Shown here one piece after another: positions 18,394 through 27,792 of a DNA stretch of 64,000 nt (its first letter is position 1; every line of letters begins with the position of its first letter). Below the pieces are notes generated by a model. That model was not told the origin of the DNA. It saw only the letters and a list, made by a program, of their open reading frames with translations, and searched no databases. Origin of the DNA: JBCBJX01 sp964342855. GTDB taxonomy: Bacteria > Pseudomonadota > Alphaproteobacteria > Caulobacterales > Parvularculaceae. The stretch lies in assembly GCA_964342855.1 (NCBI GenBank), contig CAYFIB010000004.1:61846-125845 (forward strand), in the 5' to 3' direction. Made by a program: the position numbers and the translations under genes.

Positions 18394-18476
18394 GGGAAAC
18401 GTCATAATCGCTTATCGATACCAAAATTGCAAACTTCTATCTCCGACGTCTCGAAGCTGAACGCCGGAGGTCACAG

Positions 18477-18848
18477 GTGATCGGATACACGTCAGTCGGA
18501 ACGGGCGATCTCGCTCGCGCCGCGGAATTTTACGATGCGCTGCTCGCGGAGCTGGGCGCGAAACAGGTCATGCGGTTCGACGATTTCATCGTCTGGGGGC
18601 GGCCCGATGGCGGAGCGTCCTTCTCGGTACACGTTCCCGAGAACAAAAAGCCGTATACGGTCGGAAACGGCGTCATGATCGCGCTCGCGGCAGGCGACCG
18701 GGAACTCGTGGATCGGGTGCACGCCAAGGCGCTGGAGCTCGGGGGCGTAGACGAAGGCGCGCCGGGATTCCGCGCCGACGGGTTCTACGCGGCGTATTTC
18801 CGCGATCCAGACGGCAACAAGCTGAACGTCCACCATTTGGCGGCATAA
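18477..18848 (+). CDS. VOC (glyoxalase/bleomycin-resistance) family protein
   Basis: The 123-residue single VOC-fold protein begins MIGYTSVGTGDLARAAEFYDALLAE and ends with YAAYFRDPDGNKLNVHH. Both the start pattern and the terminal DPDGN/E-type metal region are typical of the glyoxalase-like superfamily (sometimes GloA-like, YaeR-like). It is 108 bp from a divergent LysR gene and abuts a GST gene, suggesting an electrophile or aldehyde response unit. The substrate is unknown. Confidence 0.85.
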   Translation: MIGYTSVGTGDLARAAEFYDALLAELGAKQVMRFDDFIVWGRPDGGASFSVHVPENKKPYTVGNGVMIALAAGDRELVDRVHAKALELGGVDEGAPGFRADGFYAAYFRDPDGNKLNVHHLAA

Positions 18849-19529
18849 ATGGCGCGCACGTTCACCATGAAGGTCGTCGGGCATAAGCTTTGCCCCTATG
18901 TCCAGAGGGCCGTCATCACGATGATTGAATGCGGCATTGAGTTCGAGCGCACGGATATCGACCTGAATGAAAAGTCGGATTGGTTGGCGGATATGTCGCC
19001 AGGCGGGCTCGTTCCTGTCGTCGAGGTCGCCTCAGGACGTTGGCTGTTCGAATCCGGTGTCATTTCAGAGTTTGTAGACGACGAGGCAGCCGGTGGTCTG
19101 CTTCCGGCCGAGCCGTTCGAAAGGGCGCTTCACAAGGCGTGGATCGGCTACATCGATGATCTGCTGCGCATTGTAGCGCAAATTATATATCTTGATACGG
19201 ATCAAATTGCCGTCGGTGCGTCATTGTCCAAGCTAATGGTTGGTCTGGAGATGATAATCGACAGGTTTCCGCCGCGGCCATATTTGGCGGGTCTCAAGCT
19301 CGGATTGATCGACATCGTGTTCGCAACGCTGGTTCGATATTCGAAGGTGTTGAGTCTGATCGACGAAACCGCCGCCTCCGTTCCGAAAGGCGTCGCAGAT
19401 TGGTGGAAAACGGTGAGCGATAGAGCCTCAATTCGGGCCGCTGTGCCGACCGATTATGATCGGGAGCTTGTTCGGTTCATCGCCGCGAAAGACAGCTATG
19501 CGGGAAGATGGCTATCTGTGACGCACTGA
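18849..19529 (+). CDS. Glutathione S-transferase family protein
   Basis: The 226-residue protein has a thioredoxin-fold N-terminus with KLCPYVQRAVITMIECGI (active-site CPYxQR, omega-like) and the cis-Pro segment PGGLVPVVEV followed by the glutathione-binding FESGVISEFVDDE. A helical C-terminal domain follows. It starts on the base after the VOC stop, so the two are an operon. It probably conjugates or reduces a substrate with glutathione. Base composition is a little more AT-rich than its neighbours from about 19160. Confidence 0.88.
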   Translation: MARTFTMKVVGHKLCPYVQRAVITMIECGIEFERTDIDLNEKSDWLADMSPGGLVPVVEVASGRWLFESGVISEFVDDEAAGGLLPAEPFERALHKAWIGYIDDLLRIVAQIIYLDTDQIAVGASLSKLMVGLEMIIDRFPPRPYLAGLKLGLIDIVFATLVRYSKVLSLIDETAASVPKGVADWWKTVSDRASIRAAVPTDYDRELVRFIAAKDSYAGRWLSVTH

Positions 19530-19575
19530 TATGAACGGATTGGCGAAACGACGCCGGACGGCTTACATCCGCCCC

Positions 19576-20004
19576 ATGCTCGCTGACCCGTACTCCAACG
19601 CGCTTTTGGAACTCGCCGGTTCGCTGCCGCCCGCTCGGCGGCTTGACGCGCCGCAGGCGACGTCGACCAAGCGGTCGCGCGTGTGCGGCTCGGAGGTGAC
19701 GGTCGATCTTTCGGTCGCGGACGGCGTCGTGTCGGACTTCGCGATCGATGCGAAGGCGTGCGCCCTCGGGCAGGGGTCGGCAGGGGCGGTCGCCGCCGCC
19801 ATTATTGGGGCGCATGCGGATGAGTTGCGCCGCGTACGTGATGAAATGCGCGCCATGCTGAAGGAGGGCGGCGAACCGCCAACGGGGGAGCGCTGGGCGA
19901 GGCTCGCCGATCTTCAGCCCATCAAGGACTATCCCGCTCGCCACGCCTCGACGCTTCTCGTGTTCGAGGCCGTGGTCGATTGTCTCGACCAGATCGGCGC
20001 TTAG
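19576..20004 (+). CDS. NifU/IscU-like iron-sulfur scaffold protein
   Basis: The protein of about 142 residues is a NifU N-terminal-like scaffold in the alphaproteobacterial form. Cysteines sit in RVCGSEV and AKACALGQGS; the third ligand site of IscU is occupied by the PARHAS stretch, with a His rather than a Cys. Start MLADPYSNALLELAG matches the fold; an ATG at 19531 is an alternative. It could serve as an auxiliary Fe-S carrier. It is not near isc or suf genes here. Confidence 0.78.
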   Translation: MLADPYSNALLELAGSLPPARRLDAPQATSTKRSRVCGSEVTVDLSVADGVVSDFAIDAKACALGQGSAGAVAAAIIGAHADELRRVRDEMRAMLKEGGEPPTGERWARLADLQPIKDYPARHASTLLVFEAVVDCLDQIGA

Positions 20005-20651
20005 CGGCGCCGCGGCCGTTGCCCGCCCTGCGGCGGTCGCCCGCCTGAGGCGCGCTGGGCGGACCCGCGGGCGGTCTGCGGCGGCTCGAACCCGGCGGGG
20101 CGGATGGGCGTGAAGGATTTCGCGAACGCTTCGGCGTTCCGCGCGGCGTCGGGGCCTATGGCGGCGACGAGGTCCTCCAGGAACGCGCCGGAAAACGTCG
20201 TCATATCGAACGTCTTGTGCGAGCCGTGATCGTTGTAGATGAGCGCCCAGCCGAGCGCTTCGGCCTTGCCCTCGGGGCTCTTCGCAAGCTCCGCAGCCAG
20301 ACGTTCCTGCGCCTTCGCAACATTGGCGTAGGACGCCCGGCGCAGCGCCGACATCGCTTCGACGCGATAGAGGGCGCGCTCGGCGTCGGACCCGTCGAGC
20401 GCGAGCAGGCAGTCGGCGAGGTCATTGAGGGCGATTTCGTAGCCGTAACCGAACGCGGCGACGACGCGATATGCCGGCGTCGCGGCGGCGCAGCCCTCTT
20501 CGCGGCGGAGCTCTCCGGCATAGCGGTAGAGAACATCGCTGTCGGCGGTGCGCGCGACGATGGCGGACGGGCCGGGCGGCGGCGGCGCGGGCTTTGAGGC
20601 GCAGGCGCTGAGACTTGCCGCGGCGAGCGCGAGGATGAACATGCGCGTCAT
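20001..20651 (-). CDS. Putative lipoprotein, uncharacterised
   Basis: The 216-residue protein has a lipoprotein signal peptide ending in the lipobox LSAC (Cys17). A Pro-rich stretch follows, then a helical domain with four to five short helices, and finally a Gly/Arg/Pro-rich basic tail. Two Cys at RREEGCAAA and LADCLLAL may pair. No family was recognised. Its start codon overlaps that of yidD on the opposite strand. It is presumably anchored in the outer membrane. Confidence 0.7.
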   Translation of the reverse strand: MTRMFILALAAASLSACASKPAPPPPGPSAIVARTADSDVLYRYAGELRREEGCAAATPAYRVVAAFGYGYEIALNDLADCLLALDGSDAERALYRVEAMSALRRASYANVAKAQERLAAELAKSPEGKAEALGWALIYNDHGSHKTFDMTTFSGAFLEDLVAAIGPDAARNAEAFAKSFTPIRPAGFEPPQTARGSAQRASGGRPPQGGQRPRRR

Positions 20652-20994
20652 GGAAAAGGCTCCTTCAAAACTCGAACCCCCGCGGCGCGGGCCGGCGGCG
20701 CGGGCGATGCTGGGGGCACTATGGGTTTATAAGCGGACTTTGTCGCCGCTTCTTGTCGCCCTCGGCGTTCGCTGTCGTCACGCGCCCACCTGTTCGGAGT
20801 ACGCCGCGGGCGCGGTGCGCCGCCATGGCGCGTGGGCGGGCGGCTGGATGACGCTCGCGCGGCTCAGCCGCTGTCACCCCTTCGGCTCCTCGGGCTGGGA
20901 CCCGGTTCCTGAACATGTGGAGGCGCCGCTATTTGCGCCCTGGCGCTTTGGCGACTGGGCGTGGACCGAACGGCGCGCCGATCGCGAGGACTGA
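20641..20994 (+). CDS. yidD: Membrane protein insertion efficiency factor YidD
   Basis: The protein of about 117 residues has the YidD signature: LWVYKRTLSPLLVALGVRCRHAPTCSEYAAGAVRRHGAWAGGWMTLARLSRCHPFGSSGWDPVPE, here cited for its conserved CRxxPTCS, RCHPF and GxDPVP-type segments. YidD helps YidC insert inner-membrane proteins. A GAGGA five bases before the ATG at 20641 favours that start, with 20650 as an alternative. It is not beside rpmH/rnpA/yidC here, which is common in alphaproteobacteria. A 25-residue C-terminal extension is present. Confidence 0.9.
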   Translation: MRVMEKAPSKLEPPRRGPAARAMLGALWVYKRTLSPLLVALGVRCRHAPTCSEYAAGAVRRHGAWAGGWMTLARLSRCHPFGSSGWDPVPEHVEAPLFAPWRFGDWAWTERRADRED

Positions 20995-20997
20995 TCT

Positions 20998-21885
20998 ATG
21001 ATCGAAATCGTGTTTGCCGGTTGCGAGGCCATGCCTCAGCAGACCGAAAGCGACGCCTTGCTGGCCGGGGCGCTGACCGCGCGCGGGGCTCGCGTTTCGC
21101 TTGCTCCTTGGACAGGGCCGTTCGCGCCGTTCGCGGCGGCGGACGCCGTCGTCCTGCGTGCGACATGGGACTACGCAACGCGCCCCGACGCGTTCCGCGC
21201 GTTTCTCGAGCGGTTGGCGCGCGAGGCGCGGGCCGTCATGAACGCGCCCGCACTCATGCGCTGGAACATGGAGAAGACCTATCTTCGCGACCTCGCTGAA
21301 CGAGGCGCGCCGGTAGTCGAGACCCTATTCTTCGACGCCGACATCAGCGCGGAGGCCCTGATGCGCGAAGCCCGCGCCCGCGACTGGGCGGACTGCATTC
21401 TGAAGCCGGTCGTCAGCGCCAACGCCCGCGGGCTCAGTCGTTTCGACGCGCGGGCGCGCCGCGCGGCGCAGGCGGCGCTGGAGGCGGCGTCCGCGTTCTC
21501 CGCAGGCGGACTGATGCTGCAGGCGACCCTCGCCAGCGTTTCAGAGATCGGCGAAGCCTCACTTATTTACGCGAACGGCGTTTTCACCCACGCGGTGCTG
21601 AAGCGCCCGAAGGCGGGCGATGTGCGCGTTCAGGAGAACTATGGCGGCTCTACGGAGGCGTTCGATCCGCCTGCGGCGGCGCTCGCAACCGCGGAAAAGA
21701 CGCTCGCCGCCCTTGATGAAACCCCCGTCTATGCGCGCGTCGACATCGCGCCGGAGCGTCCCTCGCTTGACGCGCCGTGGCGGTTGATGGAACTCGAACT
21801 CATCGAACCCGATCTTTACCTCGACCCCGCTAGGACCAACGCCCCCGCTGAACTGGCGCAGGCGATCCTGAAGCGGGTCGGCTGA
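20998..21885 (+). CDS. ATP-grasp domain protein (DcsG/RimK-like)
   Basis: The 295-residue ATP-grasp protein has an N-terminal pre-ATP-grasp segment (VVLRATWDYATRPDAF), the central ILKPVVSANARGLSRF nucleotide site, and YARVDIAPE...LMELELIEPDLYL supplying the metal ligands. This set resembles cycloserine-biosynthesis DcsG and related ligases, which join a carboxylate to an amine. The substrate is not indicated by context (yidD upstream, thrS downstream). Intergenic distance to yidD is 3 bp, so the two are co-transcribed. Confidence 0.8.
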   Translation: MIEIVFAGCEAMPQQTESDALLAGALTARGARVSLAPWTGPFAPFAAADAVVLRATWDYATRPDAFRAFLERLAREARAVMNAPALMRWNMEKTYLRDLAERGAPVVETLFFDADISAEALMREARARDWADCILKPVVSANARGLSRFDARARRAAQAALEAASAFSAGGLMLQATLASVSEIGEASLIYANGVFTHAVLKRPKAGDVRVQENYGGSTEAFDPPAAALATAEKTLAALDETPVYARVDIAPERPSLDAPWRLMELELIEPDLYLDPARTNAPAELAQAILKRVG

Positions 21886-21916
21886 GGCGACGCGCGCAAG
21901 GACTGAAAGCGACCCC

Positions 21917-23875
21917 ATGCCCGATATTACGCTCCCCGACGGCTCCGTACGCATCTACCCGATCGATGTGACCCCGGCGCAGGTCGCGAATGAAATCTCC
22001 CGCTCTCTCGCCAAGAAAGCGGTCGCGGCGCGCTTCAACGACGATCTGGTGGATCTGTTCGTACCGCTCACCTCGTCCGGGCGACTGGCGATCCTGACCC
22101 GCGAGGATGAAGAAGCGCTGGAGCTGATCCGGCACGATACCGCGCACCTGCTCGCGCAGGCGGTGCAGGAGCTTTACCCCGGCACGCAGGTCACCATCGG
22201 TCCGGTGATCGAGCACGGCTTCTATTACGACTTCGCGCGCGACGAACCGTTCTCCACGGACGATCTTGGCGCCATCGAGAAGAAGATGCGCCAGCTGGTC
22301 GACGCCGACCTGCCGACGCGTGTCGAAATCTGGCCGCGCGACAAGGCGATCTCGATCTTCAAGGAGATGGGCGAGGACTATAAAGCCGAGATCATTGAAG
22401 GGCTGCCGGAAGACGAGCCGATCAAGGTCTATTTCCACGGCGAGTGGTTCGATCTCTGCCGCGGCCCGCACCTTCCGTCTACGCGCCATATCGGCAAGGG
22501 CTTCAAGCTGACCAAGGTCGCCGGCGCCTACTGGCGCGGCGACAGCCGCAACCCGATGCTGCAGCGGATCTACGGCACCGCCTGGGCGACGGAAAAAGAC
22601 CTCCGCGAACATCTGGAGCGCATGGAGGAGGCCGAAAAGCGCGATCACCGCAAGATCGGCCGCGAAATGGGGCTCTTCCACCTGCAGGAAGAAGCGCAAG
22701 GGTCGGTCTTCTGGCATCCGCAGGGCTTCCGCGTCTGGCGCGAGCTGGAGAGCTATATCCGCCGCCGGCTCGATGACGACGGCTACGAGGAAGTGAAGAC
22801 GCCGCAGCTCCTCAGCTCGGTGTTCTGGGAGAAGTCCGGCCACTGGTCGAAATTCCGCGAGAACATGTTCGTGGTGCCGGATGAAATTCCGACAACGGAG
22901 GACGACGCGCCGATCCTCTCGGGCGACGCGGCGCTGATGGCGCTGAAGCCCATGAACTGCCCGGCGCACGTGCAGATCTTCAAGCAGGGCGTGAAGTCCT
23001 ATCGCGACCTGCCGATCCGCATGGCCGAGTTCGGCTGCTGCCACCGCAACGAGGCCCACGGCGCATTGCACGGGTTGATGCGCGTGCGTCAGATGACGCA
23101 GGACGACGCGCACATCTTCTGTCGCGAAGATCAGATTGCGGACGAGGCGAAGCGCTTCCTCGCGCTCTTCTCCCGCGTCTACAAGGACATGGGGCTGACG
23201 GACATCGCCTATAAGCTCGCGACGCGCCCGGAACAGCGCGCGGGCGACGACGAGACCTGGGACCGCGCCGAAAAGGCGCTCGCCGACGCGCTGACGTCGT
23301 CCGGACTGAAGTTCGAGTATGCCGAGGGCGAGGGCGCGTTCTACGGGCCGAAACTTGAGTTCCATCTGACCGACGCCATCGGCCGCACCTGGCAGGCCGG
23401 CACCTTCCAGCTCGACTACGTGCTGCCGGAACGTCTTGATGCGAATTATGTCGGTGAGGACGGCGCCAAACATCGGCCGGTCATGCTGCACCGGGCCGTC
23501 TTCGGCACCTTCGAGCGGTTCATCGGTCTCCTCATCGAGCATTACGCCGGCAAGCTGCCGCTCTGGCTCGCGCCGACGCAGGTCGTCGTGGCGACGATCA
23601 TCTCCTCGGCGGACGAGTACGCTGAAAGCGTCGTCGAAAAGCTGCGCGAAAAGGGCGTGCGCGTGGAGCTCGATATCCGGAACGAAAAGATCAACTACAA
23701 GGTCCGCGAGCACTCGGTCGCCAAGGTCCCGGTCATCCTCGTCGCCGGGATCATGGAGGCGGAGGAGGGCACGATTTCCGTGCGCCGCCTCGGCTCCGAT
23801 GCGCAGAAGTCCATGTCCCTTGAGGACGCGGTGAAGGCGATCGCGGAAGAGGCCGTGCCGCCGGACCTGCGTTGA
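21917..23875 (+). CDS. thrS: Threonyl-tRNA synthetase
   Basis: The 652-residue class II enzyme has an N-terminal TGS domain, the editing domain with HLLAQAVQEL (the HxxxH metal site), and the catalytic core with MNCPAHVQIF and the zinc-binding Cys/His, RMAEFGCCHRNE (motif 2), and GPKLEFHLTDAIGR. The C-terminal anticodon-binding domain ends in GTISVRRLG. The length matches bacterial ThrRS. The next gene begins 5 bases after the stop. Confidence 0.98.
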   Translation: MPDITLPDGSVRIYPIDVTPAQVANEISRSLAKKAVAARFNDDLVDLFVPLTSSGRLAILTREDEEALELIRHDTAHLLAQAVQELYPGTQVTIGPVIEHGFYYDFARDEPFSTDDLGAIEKKMRQLVDADLPTRVEIWPRDKAISIFKEMGEDYKAEIIEGLPEDEPIKVYFHGEWFDLCRGPHLPSTRHIGKGFKLTKVAGAYWRGDSRNPMLQRIYGTAWATEKDLREHLERMEEAEKRDHRKIGREMGLFHLQEEAQGSVFWHPQGFRVWRELESYIRRRLDDDGYEEVKTPQLLSSVFWEKSGHWSKFRENMFVVPDEIPTTEDDAPILSGDAALMALKPMNCPAHVQIFKQGVKSYRDLPIRMAEFGCCHRNEAHGALHGLMRVRQMTQDDAHIFCREDQIADEAKRFLALFSRVYKDMGLTDIAYKLATRPEQRAGDDETWDRAEKALADALTSSGLKFEYAEGEGAFYGPKLEFHLTDAIGRTWQAGTFQLDYVLPERLDANYVGEDGAKHRPVMLHRAVFGTFERFIGLLIEHYAGKLPLWLAPTQVVVATIISSADEYAESVVEKLREKGVRVELDIRNEKINYKVREHSVAKVPVILVAGIMEAEEGTISVRRLGSDAQKSMSLEDAVKAIAEEAVPPDLR

Positions 23876-23879
23876 TCCG

Positions 23880-25130
23880 ATGAGGCCGGAACGCGAGGGC
23901 GCGTGGGTCGCGCACGCGGCGGGCGCGATCTTCGCGCTCCTGCCGATCATCTTCGCGCTGATGCACCGGGCCGTAGCGCCAGCGCTCTATCTGCTCGCGG
24001 TCATCGCGCTTTTCCATAAGCCGACGCGTTCAGCTCTGGGCGAAGCGTTCCGCGCGCCGCCGAGCGGCGGCGCGCGCCTCTTCTTTCTCGGCGCGATCGC
24101 GTTTTCGGTCTGGACGTGCGTGACCGGTCTCTGGTCGCCGCGCCCGGACAAATGGAGCTGGGGCCTCAGCCTTCTCTCCGTACTCGGCGCCGGTTCGATT
24201 GTATTCGCGTTCTTCCGCCATCTGGAGTCGCGCGGCGCGCGCCTGCTCGCGCGCTATGTCGCCATCAGCCTCGCCGTCGCGGCTGGTCTCCTCTTTTTCG
24301 AGGCGATCTCCAACGGCTTCATCCGGCAGATCACGCCGCCGGAGCGCGCTTCGAAAGCGCTCGATCTCATCTCGCTGGGTCGTGGCGCGACGGCCTATCT
24401 GCCGCTCGCCTGGCCGGCGGCGTTTCTCGTCTGGCGGCTGACCGGGCGGCGCGCCGCCGCGGGCGCGATCCTCGCAACGGTGTTCGTCACCGGCGCGCTC
24501 TTTCTCATCCGGGCGAATTTCGCCGCGGCGGTGGTCGGTTGCGCGTTGGGGGCTCTGGCGCTCTGGCGGCCGAAAGGCGCGCTTCTCGGCGTGGTCGGCG
24601 CGTGGGGTCTTGGACTGTTCGCCGCTCCGGCGCTCGCTTTGTTGCTGCCGCCCGCCGAAACGCTCGAAGCGGCGATGGCGACATGGCCGCCTTCATGGAT
24701 GCACCGGCTCATCATCTGGCGCGTCTCGGCGGACGGTCTGCTCGCCGCGCCGCTCGGATGCGGCGTCGAGTGCGCGCGCACCCTCGGCGAAACGACGGCG
24801 TTTCTGAAGATATCCGGTCGCGAGACCTTACTGCGCCTCCTGCCGAACCACCCGCACAGCATCTTCCTTCAGGTCTGGCTGGAGCTTGGACCGGTAGGCG
24901 TCGCGGCCATGGCCGTCGCGATCTTCGGGGCGATGAAGGCGGCGGCGGAGGCGAAGCTCTCGCGCTGCGAAAGCGCCATGCTCGCCGCGCTCGCAGGCTC
25001 TCTTTTCGTTTCCGCAACGATCGAGGCGTCGCTTTGGCAGATGTGGCGCCCGTCCGCCGCCGCGCTGGGATTTTGCGTCGCAGCATTAGCGATTGCGACC
25101 GACCGCAAAAAATTGTTACACAGTCGTTAA
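23880..25130 (+). CDS. O-antigen ligase/polymerase family (Wzy_C) protein
   Basis: The 416-residue protein has 10 or more hydrophobic helices. A large periplasmic loop carries the motif HPHSIFLQVWLELGPVG, typical of O-antigen ligase WaaL and related polymerases. WaaL transfers lipid-linked O-antigen to lipid A-core; Wzy-type proteins polymerise it. The sequence does not separate the two. It starts 5 bp after thrS and leads a run of glycan genes. Confidence 0.82.
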   Translation: MRPEREGAWVAHAAGAIFALLPIIFALMHRAVAPALYLLAVIALFHKPTRSALGEAFRAPPSGGARLFFLGAIAFSVWTCVTGLWSPRPDKWSWGLSLLSVLGAGSIVFAFFRHLESRGARLLARYVAISLAVAAGLLFFEAISNGFIRQITPPERASKALDLISLGRGATAYLPLAWPAAFLVWRLTGRRAAAGAILATVFVTGALFLIRANFAAAVVGCALGALALWRPKGALLGVVGAWGLGLFAAPALALLLPPAETLEAAMATWPPSWMHRLIIWRVSADGLLAAPLGCGVECARTLGETTAFLKISGRETLLRLLPNHPHSIFLQVWLELGPVGVAAMAVAIFGAMKAAAEAKLSRCESAMLAALAGSLFVSATIEASLWQMWRPSAAALGFCVAALAIATDRKKLLHSR

Positions 25131-25209
25131 CCTTTTGTCAGAATTAACGCGCAAATCTGAATCAGAGTGAATTCGGACGCGCCAGTGACGCGTAAGGTGA
25201 GGGGCTCGA

Positions 25210-26244
25210 ATGGCCGGGTTTGATGTCGATGCGATCCACGGTCTTGATGAGCCGTTCGACGCCATCGCGTCTGCGACCGAAGCTCGAGCCGTCAGCGTCG
25301 TCATCGTCAGCTACAAAACCGGCCCGCTGCTTCTGCGCGCCATTGAATCCGTCATCGCGCAGCCCGAGACCGGCGAAATCGTACTCGTCGACAACGGCAA
25401 CCCGCCGGCTCTGATCGAACAGGCGCGCCTCTACAGCGAACCGGATCGGCCCGTGCGGGTGTTGTCGGGTCACGGCAATATCGGCTTCGCCGCGGCCTGC
25501 AATCTCGGCGCGCGGGCCGCACGCGGGCCGGACCTTCTGTTCCTGAACCCGGACGCCGTACTGCCCGACGGCGCGATCTCCAAATTCCAGACCGTCGCAG
25601 CAAGCGCGTCCAAGCGCCCCGTTCTCATCGGGCCGCGTCTGGTCGGGCCCGATGGCGGCGAGCAGGCGGGCTCGCGCCGTCGCGCGCTGACGCCCGGCGC
25701 CGCGCTCATCGAAGCGAGCGGCGTTTGGCGTCTCGCGCCGAAAAAGCTCGGCGACCGCCGCTTCAACATTCACGGCGATCCGTGCCCGGAAAAAACTTCG
25801 TCGATCCACACGATCTCCGGCGCGTGCATGTATGTCAGCCGCGAGGATTACTTCTCCATCGGCGGCATGGACGAGCGCTATTTCCTCCATGTCGAGGATA
25901 TCGATTTCTGCCTGCGTCTGCGTGAAGCGGGCGGGGTCGTTCTCTTTGAGCCGTCCGTAAACGTCACGCATTTCAAGAGCTCCAGCCGCGTCAGCGCCGT
26001 CCGCGTCGAGGCGCGCAAGAGCCAGAGCTTCACCACCTATTTCTGGCGTCACTTCGCCGACAAGAGCGTGAAGACGAGCCTCGCGCTCGCGCTCGTCACC
26101 GCGGCGATCTGGGGCGTCTTCGGGCTGCGCGCGCTCGCCGCCGCGGGACGCCGGGCCAAGCTGATCGCCGGTTTCGCAGCCCGCACGCGCGGCGCCGGTC
26201 TCGCCCGCGCGACGCGGCTCATGGTGCACCGCCTCGCGCGCTGA
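25210..26244 (+). CDS. GT2 family glycosyltransferase (rhamnosyltransferase-like)
   Basis: The 344-residue GT-A enzyme shows VSVVIVSYKTGPLLLRAIESV, LVDNGNPP, NIGFAAACNLGARAA and LFLNPDAVLP (DxD-like metal site), followed by GGMDERYFLHVEDIDFCLR, the acceptor-side ED motif. The pattern is that of WbbL-like rhamnosyltransferases acting on lipid-linked sugars. A C-terminal hydrophobic helix (residues about 296-316) may attach it to the membrane. Probable role: building a cell-surface polysaccharide. Confidence 0.88.
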   Translation: MAGFDVDAIHGLDEPFDAIASATEARAVSVVIVSYKTGPLLLRAIESVIAQPETGEIVLVDNGNPPALIEQARLYSEPDRPVRVLSGHGNIGFAAACNLGARAARGPDLLFLNPDAVLPDGAISKFQTVAASASKRPVLIGPRLVGPDGGEQAGSRRRALTPGAALIEASGVWRLAPKKLGDRRFNIHGDPCPEKTSSIHTISGACMYVSREDYFSIGGMDERYFLHVEDIDFCLRLREAGGVVLFEPSVNVTHFKSSSRVSAVRVEARKSQSFTTYFWRHFADKSVKTSLALALVTAAIWGVFGLRALAAAGRRAKLIAGFAARTRGAGLARATRLMVHRLAR

Positions 26245-26247
26245 GAG

Positions 26248-27792
26248 CTAACGCTCCGTTGGCGGCGTCATGTGCCAGGCGTCGTCTCGAACCTCCGACA
26301 GTTCCAGAAGCGTGATTTTCCGACCGCGCGTTCCCGCGGGCGCGGCGATCTCACCGACGCGCTCGATGCGGTCGAAGGCGCGGCGTACGGGCGGGTTTTC
26401 GTGGTGCCAGTAGGTCGGGAATAGCGCGCGGTCGCCCTTTCGCGGCTCGTACGCGTAGAACGCCTCGAAATGATGGTCGACGGATCGGTTGGGGTCCCAC
26501 GCCATGACGGGCGTCGTCATCCCGGGTGCATAAAAGTAAAGCGCCGCCATCAGGGCGCGGTCATCGGCGAGGACCACGTCGTACCCGTCCGAAACCGCGG
26601 CGATCGCCGTCGCCTGCTCGCGCCAGCCGCGAACCTCCGTAAAGGGCGCCGCGCCGCTCTCACGCTCAACGACGCCGGGCGCGAGCGCGCAGAACGTGAC
26701 GATCGAGAAGGCGAGCGCGTTCGCGCCGAGGCTCGCGGCGAGAACTTTCGGGCGGGCGAGAAGCAGCGCGCTGAGAAGGACGCTCGCCGCCGGATAGGCG
26801 GTCGCCGCCCAGTTGGCGTGCGCGCGCGACAAAAACGCCTGCAGGCTGACGATGATGAGCGGCGGGGCGGCCATGGCGATGAGGAAGATGAGCTTTGCTC
26901 GGCGGTCGGCGTCCGCGGTCTCGGCGAGGCGCTCGCGCATGGACCACGCCGCCCAGAGGAGCGCCGCGAAGGCGATCGGTCCGAACACGATGAATTGGCC
27001 GCCAAGGAAGAGAGCGAGCTTGTCGATGTTGAAGAGCTCCGACGACCAGTCTGCGTTCGCGGCGGTGTGCGAAAGCGTCGAGAAGGCGTGCTGCTGGTTC
27101 CACAGAACGTTCGGCGCGATGAGGAGCGCGATGACCGGCGGAGCGGCGAGAAGCGCGACGGCGCCCGGGCGGCGCAGGCGCGAGGACGCGGCCATGGCTG
27201 CGCCGAGCCCGATGGGGAAATAGATCATCGCATATTTGGCGAGGAAGCCGAGGCCGAAAAGCGCGCCGAAGAAGAGGCCGAGCGGCCAGTTCGGCTTCTC
27301 CGAGGTTATTGCGGCGTAGGCGACGTAAAGCGCCCCGCTCCAGAACATAAGCAGCGGAACGTCCGTGGACATCAGGTGTGTCGATATGGAGACGGCGGGG
27401 GCGAGCGCCCAGATGAGCGCCGCCGCCACGGCCTCGCGCGCGCCGAAGAGGCGCTTGGCGAGCGCGGCGAGGATGAGCGCCGTTCCGCCATGAAAGAGCG
27501 CGGTCGAGACCCGAACGCCGAATTCGGTATCGCCGAAAACGCCTGTCGTCGCGCCGATCAGCCAGGCGATCAGCGGCGGTTTGGAGAAATAGCCGAAAGC
27601 CGGGTGCTGCGACCAGAACCAGTATTGCGCTTCGTCCTGCGACAGCTCCCACGGCGAGAGGGCGACGAATAGGAGGCGCAGAACCGTGAGCGCGCCGATG
27701 GCGGCGCCCGCGACGGCCAACGGTTTGAGAGTGATCGTCGCGTCCAGCCGCGCGAGCGGTTTATCGTCAAACACAGCCGGGCGCGCCTTCAT
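26248..27792 (-). CDS. ArnT/PMT-like membrane glycosyltransferase
   Basis: The 514-residue protein belongs to GT39/GT83 (dolichyl-phosphate-mannose mannosyltransferase-like). About ten helices are predicted. The first periplasmic loop carries WELSQDEAQYWFWSQHPAFGYFSKPPLIAW with the acidic DE pair characteristic of ArnT-like enzymes. Such proteins move sugars from undecaprenyl-phosphate to lipid A or other acceptors. The start overlaps the end of the next upstream transferase by 26 bases, so the two are translated in series. Confidence 0.85.
   Translation of the reverse strand: MKARPAVFDDKPLARLDATITLKPLAVAGAAIGALTVLRLLFVALSPWELSQDEAQYWFWSQHPAFGYFSKPPLIAWLIGATTGVFGDTEFGVRVSTALFHGGTALILAALAKRLFGAREAVAAALIWALAPAVSISTHLMSTDVPLLMFWSGALYVAYAAITSEKPNWPLGLFFGALFGLGFLAKYAMIYFPIGLGAAMAASSRLRRPGAVALLAAPPVIALLIAPNVLWNQQHAFSTLSHTAANADWSSELFNIDKLALFLGGQFIVFGPIAFAALLWAAWSMRERLAETADADRRAKLIFLIAMAAPPLIIVSLQAFLSRAHANWAATAYPAASVLLSALLLARPKVLAASLGANALAFSIVTFCALAPGVVERESGAAPFTEVRGWREQATAIAAVSDGYDVVLADDRALMAALYFYAPGMTTPVMAWDPNRSVDHHFEAFYAYEPRKGDRALFPTYWHHENPPVRRAFDRIERVGEIAAPAGTRGRKITLLELSEVRDDAWHMTPPTER

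Noticed and set aside
19041..19051. GTTCGAATCC resembling a tRNA T-loop
   Set aside because: It lies inside the GST coding frame with no acceptor or anticodon stem around it.
21830..23950. Minus-strand frame of 706 codons opposite thrS
   Set aside because: Antisense shadow; thrS on the plus strand has all expected motifs.
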